DNA of 23,096 nucleotides from contig CAYUBT010000020.1 of NCBI GenBank assembly GCA_964443055.1, positions 1 through 23,096 of the forward strand. Reading direction: 5' to 3'. The notes under the pieces were generated by a model that was not told the origin of the DNA, did not search any database, and saw only the letters and a program-made list of their open reading frames with translations. Shown here piece after piece: positions 1 to 5,869 of the stretch; position 1 is the first letter of the stretch; the number at the start of each line of letters is the position of its first letter. The translations under genes were made by a program, and so were the position numbers. Source of the DNA: JADYZU01 sp964443055. GTDB lineage: Bacteria > Pseudomonadota > Alphaproteobacteria > Rhodobacterales > Rhodobacteraceae.

Positions 1-249
1 GGGTGAAGGCGCTCGGATAGGCGGGCTCCGGATCCATCGATCCGGTCGTCATTGCGAGCGAATGCGAAGCAACCCAGTCCCCACGTTTCTGGGTTGCCGC
101 GTCGGCTGCGCCTCCTCGCAATGACGGGGTGAGCGCGAATCGTGCGGCCTGAATGCCCGCCCTTGACCCCGTTCAACGTCACCACGCCACTTCACGGAAG
201 GATGTAAGCCTCACCGCAAACATGCGTCCGGGGACGGCCGGATTCCGCC
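1..249. other. Gene-free left margin
   Basis: I see no convincing coding region here. The stretch holds one full copy of the dispersed inverted repeat (47-126) and GC-rich spacer downstream of the membrane-protein gene that ends at 250. A frame at 3-20 closes with TAG and could be the tail of a plus-strand gene cut by the window edge, but five residues are too few to judge. Confidence 0.5.
47..126. repeat. Dispersed inverted-repeat element, copy A
   Basis: This is the best-preserved copy. Perfect 12-bp outer arms (CGTCATTGCGAG / CTCGCAATGACG) enclose a second perfect 9-bp inverted pair (GCAACCCAG / CTGGGTTGC) around a short spacer, so the RNA or single strand could form a long two-stage hairpin. 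It lies beyond the 3' end of the minus-strand membrane-protein gene. No coding capacity is visible, so it is a small non-autonomous repeat of the REP/MITE type. Confidence 0.85.
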
Positions 250-744
250 TCAGCGCCGCCCCGCGCGGGCCGCCGGGGCAAAGAAGATCGTGTCGCGCTC
301 CCGCCGGTAATCCTGCAGCAGCAGATGCGCCGCCACGAGCACGCCGAACCACAGAAGCGCAAGCGCGGGACGGCGGATCAGCGTGAGGACCAGCGCGAGC
401 GGACCGAACATCGTGCCGTAAAGCGGCAGGACCAGCGTCCCGGCGACCACCGGCGCGAACAGGGTCACGAGCAGAACCCCGCCCGCCATGCGCGCCCAGC
501 CGCGCAGACGCGGCCAGCCGAACCGGCCCAGATTGAAGCGCAGCGCCACGAAAGTGCCCAGCGCCCCGGCCATGAGCCGCCACAGGGCCGGACCCGGTCC
601 CGCAGGCCCGGCCCGACCCGGATCAAGCGCGCCGACCGAGGCGAGACACAGCACCGCCCCGACAAGCGCGGCCAGCACGAGCGCAAGAATGCGCAGCCTT
701 TCGCCCCGGGTCGGCCGGATGCGGGCACGGTCTGTTCGGATCAT
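250..744 (-). CDS. Small multispanning membrane protein of unknown function
   Basis: This 164-residue protein has about four hydrophobic segments, near residues 18-40, 53-70, 85-123 (long enough for two spans) and 126-145. It starts with a basic, Arg-rich N-terminus and ends in a charged cytoplasmic-looking tail. The ATG at 744 is chosen because a GGGGG purine run lies just upstream and because further upstream the frame turns into Arg/Pro-rich shadow sequence. It is the last gene of the minus-strand cluster and follows the sigma/anti-sigma-like gene after 91 bases. I do not recognise the family. Its position near a membrane-anchored anti-sigma-like protein could mean it is a partner, but that is only inference. 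Confidence 0.6.
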   Translation of the reverse strand: MIRTDRARIRPTRGERLRILALVLAALVGAVLCLASVGALDPGRAGPAGPGPALWRLMAGALGTFVALRFNLGRFGWPRLRGWARMAGGVLLVTLFAPVVAGTLVLPLYGTMFGPLALVLTLIRRPALALLWFGVLVAAHLLLQDYRRERDTIFFAPAARAGRR

Positions 745-835
745 CTGGCCCCCGGTGGTTCTGCAGCCAGGGCGGGGTCGGCGGCAATCGTGGCAATGGG
801 GCGGCACGATCATGGCGACAATGCGGCAATGGCGC

Positions 836-1705
836 TCAGTCGTCCACAGCCTCCGCCGACGGCGCGGGCGGGGGCCCGGGGCCGAACATTCCCTGGCCTG
901 CGGCATAGAGAAGCACGGCACCGATCAGCGCGGCGACCAGCGACGGAATCAGCCCGACCCGGCGCAGGAGACTGCCCGCATCATCGGCGAACAGCCGCCG
1001 CTCGATCCGCGCCAGCGCCCCCTGCGGCAGGGGCTGCGGCGGACCATCAAGCGCCTCCGCCGCCGCGGCCGCCCAACGCGCCCGCGCGCGGACGAGGTCC
1101 GGGTCGTCCTCGATCCCTTCGGCAAGGAGCCGCGCCTCCGCCGCCATGGAGAGGCCAAGCACAAGCCGCGCGGCCATGACCTGCCCGTCGCCGCCCAGGC
1201 AGCGGTCGACCTCGCCCAGGGCATGGTCGATCCTTGCGCGCATCAGCGCCTCGGGCAGGCCGAATCCATGGGCGAGTTCCGCCTCGCTCTCTCCGGAAAG
1301 AAGGGCGCGGGTGATGGCTTCGGCCTCGTCGGCCCCGAGGCGCCGCAGACAGCCGGCAAGCACGCCCTCACTGTCGAGCACGGGCGGCAGGTCGCCCAGA
1401 CGCTCGACATCGCTTCGGGCCCGGGCTGCGCGCGCGGCGCGCAGGTCGCCCACCGCCACATCGCGCATGACAAGGGTGAGCCAGTCGGCACCGCGCAGGC
1501 CCGATCCCGCGAAATCCGGTGCTCCGTTCCAGATCGCCTCCCATCCGCGTTCACAGAACGACAGCGCCGCCTTGTCGTCGCGGGCCAGCGACAGGCAGAG
1601 GCCGTACAGCCGCGCACCCTCTTCGGCGACGAGTTCGGCAAACGCGCGCCGCTCGCCCGCATCCATGCGGATGATCAACTGCCCGATCCGGTCCGTGCCG
1701 ATCAT
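836..1705 (-). CDS. Sigma-70 ECF-like protein fused to RskA-like membrane anti-sigma domain
   Basis: This 289-residue protein reads as two usually separate proteins. Residues ~5-95 follow the sigma region 2 pattern (acidic start, AFAELVAEEGARLYGLCLSL, then WLTLVMRD and LRAAR). Residues ~110-172 follow region 4, with an HTH-like stretch SEAELAHGFGLPEALMRARI. From ~176 it follows the RskA/ChrR-type anti-sigma pattern (AARLVLGLSMAAEARLLAEG, then LARIERRLF), ending in one transmembrane helix at ~251-270 and a short Pro-rich tail. The sigma half looks degenerate: the acidic DxxQE-type region 2.2 core is replaced by CERGWEAIW. The start at 1705 is preferred over 1735 and 1759 because an AGGGGCAGGG ribosome-binding site precedes it. 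It lies downstream of nuoF in the same direction. It may be a dead or purely regulatory sigma mimic held at the membrane; that role is inferred. Confidence 0.6.
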   Translation of the reverse strand: MIGTDRIGQLIIRMDAGERRAFAELVAEEGARLYGLCLSLARDDKAALSFCERGWEAIWNGAPDFAGSGLRGADWLTLVMRDVAVGDLRAARAARARSDVERLGDLPPVLDSEGVLAGCLRRLGADEAEAITRALLSGESEAELAHGFGLPEALMRARIDHALGEVDRCLGGDGQVMAARLVLGLSMAAEARLLAEGIEDDPDLVRARARWAAAAAEALDGPPQPLPQGALARIERRLFADDAGSLLRRVGLIPSLVAALIGAVLLYAAGQGMFGPGPPPAPSAEAVDD

Positions 1706-1770
1706 CGCCCTGCCCCTGTATCGCGCGGCAACCATGTCCCGCGTGGCAGGTGGTGACAAGCGCAGCCCTG

Positions 1771-3057
1771 CTACTCGGCGGCCACGGCCAGGCTGCCATC
1801 CCGCTTCAGCCGGTCCTCGATCTCGCCGCGGAAGGCGCGGATGAGACCCTGGACCGGCCAGGCGGCGGCGTCGCCGAGGGCACAGATCGTATGGCCCTCG
1901 ATCCTTGTCGAGACATCATAGAGCGCGTCGATCTCTTCCGGATCGGCCTTGCCCTGCACGAAACGGTCCATGACACGCATCATCCAGCCCGTGCCCTCGC
2001 GGCAGGGGGTGCACTGGCCGCAGCTTTCATGCTTGTAGAAGCGCGAGATGCGGGCGATCACCCGGATGATGTCGGTGGACTGGTCCATCACGATCACCGC
2101 TGCCGTGCCGAGGCCCGAGCGCTGGTCGCGCAGCCAGTCGAAATCCATGATCGCTTCCATCATCGTCTCGGCGCGCAGCACCGGGACCGAGGAGCCGCCG
2201 GGGATCACGGCCTTGAGATTGTCCCAGCCGCCGCGCATGCCGCCCGCATGCCTGTCGATCAGTTCCTTGAAGGGAATCGACATCGCCTCTTCGACGACGC
2301 AGGGCTTGTTCACATGGCCGGAAATCGCGAAGAGCTTGGTGCCGGAATTGTTCTGCCGCCCGAACTGCGTGAACCAGCCCGCCCCCCGGCGCAGGATGGT
2401 GGGGGCAACGGCGATCGATTCGACGTTGTTGACCGTGGTCGGGCAGCCATAGAGCCCCGCGCCCGCCGGGAAGGGCGGCTTCATGCGCGGCATGCCCTTC
2501 TTGCCCTCGAGGCTTTCGAGGAGCGCGGTTTCCTCGCCGCAGATATAGGCCCCTGCCCCATGGGCGAGATAGAGGTCGAAATCCCAGCCCGAGCCGCAGG
2601 CGTTGCGGCCCAGCAGCCCCGCATCATAGGCCTCGTCGATGGCGATCTGCAGCGCCTCGCGCTCGCGGATGAATTCGCCGCGCAGGTAGATGTAACCGGC
2701 ATGCGCGCCCATGGCGAAACCGGCGATGAGGCAGCCCTCCACGAGCGTGTGCGGCTCGTGGCGCATGATCTCGCGGTCCTTGCAGGTGCCGGGTTCGGAT
2801 TCGTCGCCGTTCACGACCAGATAGGCGGGGCGGCCATCGGATTCCTTGGGCATGAAGGACCATTTCAGCCCGGTGGGGAACCCTGCACCGCCGCGGCCGC
2901 GCAAGCCGCTGGCCTTCATCTCGTTGATGATCCAGTCGCGGCCCTTGCCGAGGATCTCCTTCGTCCCGTCCCAATGGCCGCGCGCCATCGCGCCTTTCAG
3001 GCTGCGGTCGTGCATGCCGTAGATATTGGTGAAGATCCGGTCCTGATCGCTGAGCAT
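1771..3057 (-). CDS. nuoF: NADH-quinone oxidoreductase subunit F (51 kDa, FMN/4Fe-4S)
   Basis: NuoF oxidises NADH at the peripheral arm of respiratory complex I, passing electrons from FMN to an iron-sulfur chain. The 428-residue length is normal for the family. Visible signatures are the Gly-rich nucleotide loop LRGRGGAGFPTG at 52-63, the FMN-site segment GAYICGEETALLESLEG at 169-185, and the 4Fe-4S ligands C346, C349 and C352 (ESCGQCTPC) with C392. All key residues are present, so the protein should be functional. The ATG at 3057 is preceded by a purine-rich AAGGGGTAGGG site and lies 6 bases after the stop of the small DUF5337-like gene, which indicates translation within one operon. The usual downstream nuoG is missing; the sigma/anti-sigma-like gene follows instead. 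Confidence 0.97.
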   Translation of the reverse strand: MLSDQDRIFTNIYGMHDRSLKGAMARGHWDGTKEILGKGRDWIINEMKASGLRGRGGAGFPTGLKWSFMPKESDGRPAYLVVNGDESEPGTCKDREIMRHEPHTLVEGCLIAGFAMGAHAGYIYLRGEFIREREALQIAIDEAYDAGLLGRNACGSGWDFDLYLAHGAGAYICGEETALLESLEGKKGMPRMKPPFPAGAGLYGCPTTVNNVESIAVAPTILRRGAGWFTQFGRQNNSGTKLFAISGHVNKPCVVEEAMSIPFKELIDRHAGGMRGGWDNLKAVIPGGSSVPVLRAETMMEAIMDFDWLRDQRSGLGTAAVIVMDQSTDIIRVIARISRFYKHESCGQCTPCREGTGWMMRVMDRFVQGKADPEEIDALYDVSTRIEGHTICALGDAAAWPVQGLIRAFRGEIEDRLKRDGSLAVAAE

Positions 3058-3063
3058 CCCGCC

Positions 3064-3309
3064 CTACCCCTTGTCGTTCCGGTCGCTGTCGCTGCGGCGT
3101 CGCCAGAGCTGATACGTCATCCACAGGCCGAGCGCAAAGCCCGCGAGCGCCAGAAGGTCGAAGAACCCGCGCACCCGCATCGGCCAGTCATATGCCTTGC
3201 CGATCTCGATGACGAGCAGCCACAGGATCGCGGTCCCCGCAAGGACATACATCACCCGCTTTCCGGCGCGTGCCTCCACCTTTCCCTCGTCTTCAGGCCG
3301 GCCCGCCAT
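3064..3309 (-). CDS. DUF5337-like two-helix membrane protein of the nuo cluster
   Basis: This 81-residue protein has an acidic/basic N-terminal segment, two hydrophobic helices at ~19-36 and ~49-68, and a charged tail (RRRSDSDRND). Its size, topology and position between nuoE and nuoF match the small protein that Rhodobacterales carry in their complex I operons and that I recall as DUF5337. The ATG at 3309 is chosen because it follows the nuoE stop by only 4 bases; the longer upstream start would overlap the nuoE end. Function is unknown. Conservation within nuo operons suggests an accessory or assembly role in complex I, which is inference. The family assignment rests on memory and context. 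Confidence 0.75.
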   Translation of the reverse strand: MAGRPEDEGKVEARAGKRVMYVLAGTAILWLLVIEIGKAYDWPMRVRGFFDLLALAGFALGLWMTYQLWRRRSDSDRNDKG

Positions 3310-3313
3310 CGCT

Positions 3314-4474
3314 CTAGTAATCGTTGGTCTTGGCACGGATGCGGAAGGCCTCGACCCCCTCGCTCACGATGAGCTTTGCCTGCGCCACCCATTTGTCGCG
3401 GGTGATGCGGCCACGGAAGCCCTTGAGATTGCCGTCCATCCAGGCGACTTCCCCGGGCCCCCACGCGGCGATCTGGTCGAAATGGAAGATGCCCATCTCG
3501 TGGCAGAGCCGTTCGAGAGCCGGCCCGATCCCCTCGATTTCCTGAAGGTTGTCCGGCTGCCCGCCGCGCGGCGCGGCGATGCCTTCGGGCTTCTTCTCTG
3601 CCGCTGCCGCCTCGGCCGGCACTTTTGCGGGCGCGGTCTTCGCCGCGGCGGGGGTCTTGGCCGGTCCCGGCTTCCTTACGGGCTTCTTGCGCTCGCCCTC
3701 GGGCCGCACCGGCGGTTCGGCCACAGTGACGGCTTCGGCCATCGCGCCGGGGCGGTGGTTCGCACCCCTCTCGATCCATGGCGTGGAGAGCGGCACTTCG
3801 GTGCCATCGATACGCTTGATCCCGTCCGCCTGCTCCAGCGCCAGCGTGACCGAGGCGTTATGCGGCAGGCGGCCCGCTTCATGTTCCCTGAGCGTGGTCA
3901 GCCCGCCCAGAGGTTCCGCCGCGTAGCGTCCGTTCTGCGGCCCCGGCACCGGGGTGCCACCTGCGGCCATCTCGTCGAGAATGGCGGCCAGGCTCTCGGG
4001 CGTCAGATCCTCGTAGTAGTCCTTGCCGATCTGAACCATCGGCGCATTGGCGCAGGCACCGAGGCATTCGACCTCTTCCCAGGAGAAACGCCCGTCCGCC
4101 GACAGTTTCCCCGGCTCATCGGCGATCCTGTCACGGCAACAGGCGATCAGGTCGTCCGAGCCCATCAGCAGGCAGGACAAAGTGCCGCAAACCTGCACAT
4201 GCGCGACCGAGCCCACGGGTTCGAGCTTGAACATGAAATAGAAGGTTGCCACCTCGAGCACGCGGATACGCGGCATGTCGAGCATGTCGGCCACATGTTC
4301 GATCGCGGGCCGGGTAAGCCAGCCCTCCTGCTCCTGCGCACGAAAGAGCAGCGCAATGACGGCGCTGGCCTGCCTTCCCTCGGGGTATTTGCGGATCTGC
4401 GCCTCGGCCCAGGCATGGTTGGCGGGCGAAAAGGCGAAATCGGCGGGCTGGTCGTGGTGAAGTCTGCGCAGCAT
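3314..4474 (-). CDS. nuoE: NADH-quinone oxidoreductase subunit E with C-terminal helix-hairpin-helix extension
   Basis: NuoE carries the N1a-type 2Fe-2S cluster next to NuoF in the NADH module of complex I. The thioredoxin-like core covers ~residues 10-175, with ligands C96, C101, C137 and C141 in the expected Cx4C and Cx3C spacing. The protein is 386 residues, much longer than the ~165 residues of E. coli NuoE. After the core there is an Ala/Lys/Pro-rich linker (~240-300) and a terminal module at ~308-380 containing LQEIEGIGPALERL, a helix-hairpin-helix-like fold seen appended to several Rhodobacterales proteins. The ATG at 4474 is the natural core start; the preceding in-frame sequence overlaps the lipoprotein gene. 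It is followed immediately by the DUF5337-like gene and nuoF. nuoD is not upstream. Confidence 0.95.
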   Translation of the reverse strand: MLRRLHHDQPADFAFSPANHAWAEAQIRKYPEGRQASAVIALLFRAQEQEGWLTRPAIEHVADMLDMPRIRVLEVATFYFMFKLEPVGSVAHVQVCGTLSCLLMGSDDLIACCRDRIADEPGKLSADGRFSWEEVECLGACANAPMVQIGKDYYEDLTPESLAAILDEMAAGGTPVPGPQNGRYAAEPLGGLTTLREHEAGRLPHNASVTLALEQADGIKRIDGTEVPLSTPWIERGANHRPGAMAEAVTVAEPPVRPEGERKKPVRKPGPAKTPAAAKTAPAKVPAEAAAAEKKPEGIAAPRGGQPDNLQEIEGIGPALERLCHEMGIFHFDQIAAWGPGEVAWMDGNLKGFRGRITRDKWVAQAKLIVSEGVEAFRIRAKTNDY

Positions 4475-4523
4475 CGTGAGGGTCCGGGATCTGGCACCCG
4501 CCGGGGCGGGCGGCTGGTGAAGG

Positions 4524-4847
4524 TCAGATGCAGTTTTGCGAAAGAAGCCGGATCGTGCCGGGGGCCGCTGCCTCGACCTGGTGGTCGGTGCGCAGGTCCT
4601 GGATGATGGAGGCCAGTTCCTCGCGGCTGAGATTGGCGCGCAACTGGATATTCGCGGCATTGTCGGCTGTCAGGAGGCAGCCGTTCTCCTCGATGGCGGT
4701 CACGAGGCGTTCGCGCGGCGAGGCAGGCGGAGGCGGCGTCGCGGTCGCGCCTGCGGCGATGGGCTCGCCGCCGAGATAGGGCAGCATCGGCGCGCAGCCG
4801 CCAAGCACCATCGAGAGCGCGACTGCCAGCGGGACGGCACGGATCAT
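4524..4847 (-). CDS. Small lipoprotein preceding nuoE
   Basis: This 107-residue protein has a clear type II signal peptide: a short basic N-terminus, hydrophobic core and lipobox LGGC with lipidated Cys at residue 18. A Pro/Ala-rich spacer (33-44) leads to a ~60-residue domain (RERLVTAIEENGCLL ... SREELASIIQDL) with two further cysteines at 57 and 106 that could pair in the periplasm. A strong GGAAGGAG site precedes the ATG at 4847. The gene lies 49 bases before nuoE on the same strand, so it is probably cotranscribed and is the first gene of this cluster. I do not recognise the family. A role linked to complex I is only suggested by position. Confidence 0.8.
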   Translation of the reverse strand: MIRAVPLAVALSMVLGGCAPMLPYLGGEPIAAGATATPPPPASPRERLVTAIEENGCLLTADNAANIQLRANLSREELASIIQDLRTDHQVEAAAPGTIRLLSQNCI

Positions 4848-5008
4848 CTGGGCTCCTTCCGTAAACGGCAGAGGGCGCTTCCGCGCCCAGCGTCACGGCC
4901 GGTTTGCGGCTTTGGCGGCAGATTGTCCAGTCCTGCCTGCCCCGGAGGGCGGAAATGCGCGGGGCCAGGGTGACGGTGCGCGGGGCGGTCCTGCGCGATC
5001 GCGTGCGT

Positions 5009-5046
5009 CGTCATTGCCGCGCCGCCCGCGTCCCCCCACGATGACG
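5009..5046. repeat. Short remnant of the dispersed inverted repeat, copy F
   Basis: Only the outer ends survive (CGTCATTGC at 5009-5017 and CGATGACG at 5039-5046), with a C-rich 21-base interior and no inner palindrome. It lies between the start of the lipoprotein-nuoEF cluster and the FMN reductase terminator. It is probably a collapsed copy of the same element, though the match is short enough that chance is possible. Confidence 0.5.
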
Positions 5047-5060
5047 GGACGAACTACCCG

Positions 5061-5090
5061 GATGAAAAGGGGCCGCGTTGACGCGACCCC
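5061..5090 (-). terminator. Intrinsic terminator of the FMN reductase gene
   Basis: Read on the minus strand, a 9-bp stem GGGGTCGCG / CGCGGCCCC with a TCAA loop is followed by TTTTC. One position pairs only as G-U in minus-strand RNA (C against A if read on the plus strand), which fixes the orientation. It lies about 20 bases after the stop codon at 5110. Confidence 0.85.
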
Positions 5091-5109
5091 ATGTTGCCCC
5101 CCGTGACGG

Positions 5110-5718
5110 TCAGGCCGCCTTGTCGAGTGCCGCATCCGCCCGGGCGCTGCGGGTCGCATCCACCCACCAGGCGAGTTCATCGAGCATCGCGGTGGTCGAG
5201 GCACCGATGGACTCCTCGATATCGTCCAGATTGCCCGAGCCGCCGAAGCCCGGATGGACCTTGAAGAAATCCCCGCCAGCCACATGCACGGCAGAACGGG
5301 TCGCGGCCATCTGCAGCTCGATGCCGATGGAGCGCAGATGCTCGAGCGCGCGCGCCCCGCCCATGGAGCCATAGGCCACTGCGCCGAACGCCTTGCGGTT
5401 CCAGTCGACATAGGCGCTGTCGATCGCATTCTTCAGTGCTGCGGTGATCGAGCGGTTGTATTCGGCCACAATGAAGATGTAGCCGTCGAAGCTCGCGACC
5501 TTCTCCTGCCATTCGCGCACCGATTCGTGCTGGGTCGGGGCCCAGGCGTTCGAGGCGACATCGTCGAAGAACGGCAGCGGATGGTCGCGCAGATCGACGA
5601 TTTCCGTCTCGAACGCGCCGGTCGCGTCGGCCTTCTCCTTGATCCACCTGGCAGGAATATCACCGAAACGCGTCGGGCGGGTGGAGCCGATGATGATGCC
5701 GATACGGGGAAGTGACAT
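5110..5718 (-). CDS. NAD(P)H-dependent FMN reductase family oxidoreductase
   Basis: This 202-residue flavodoxin-fold protein belongs to the NADPH-dependent FMN reductase family (azoreductase/quinone reductase/ChrR-like), which reduces FMN, quinones or related acceptors in the cytoplasm. Visible features are the phosphate-binding loop GSTRPTR at residues 11-17 after a beta strand IGIII, the second FMN contact EYNRS at 87-90, and YGSMGGARA at 117-124. The length is typical. The ATG at 5718 has an AGAGG site about 7 bases upstream and directly opens the fold; the longer in-frame start adds an unrelated stretch. It is a single gene, divergent from cobT, and ends at a strong terminator. The physiological substrate cannot be told from sequence. 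Confidence 0.88.
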   Translation of the reverse strand: MSLPRIGIIIGSTRPTRFGDIPARWIKEKADATGAFETEIVDLRDHPLPFFDDVASNAWAPTQHESVREWQEKVASFDGYIFIVAEYNRSITAALKNAIDSAYVDWNRKAFGAVAYGSMGGARALEHLRSIGIELQMAATRSAVHVAGGDFFKVHPGFGGSGNLDDIEESIGASTTAMLDELAWWVDATRSARADAALDKAA

Positions 5719-5869
5719 GGGAACCTCTGATATTGCGTGATTTTTTTCTGGCCTTGATATGGTCGCACAGACCGTCACCCGCAATGCCATTTACTGTGCC
5801 AACGCGCACAGGGACTCTCGCTTCCTGCACGGGCTTGAACGGGGCGCGGGGGGGTGATTTACCGCCCCC

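Noticed and set aside
1..20. C-terminal end of a plus-strand gene (frame ending in TAG at 18-20)
   Set aside because: Only five sense codons are visible, with no supporting motif.
325..1756. Long open frames on the plus strand opposite the membrane-protein and sigma/anti-sigma genes
   Set aside because: Composition is Arg/Pro/Ala-rich with no family-like motif, typical of high-GC shadow frames opposite genuine genes.
5761..5773. GGTC-N5-GACC inverted repeat in the reductase/cobT spacer as an operator
   Set aside because: The four-base GC-rich arms are expected by chance in this composition, and no promoter aligns with it convincingly.
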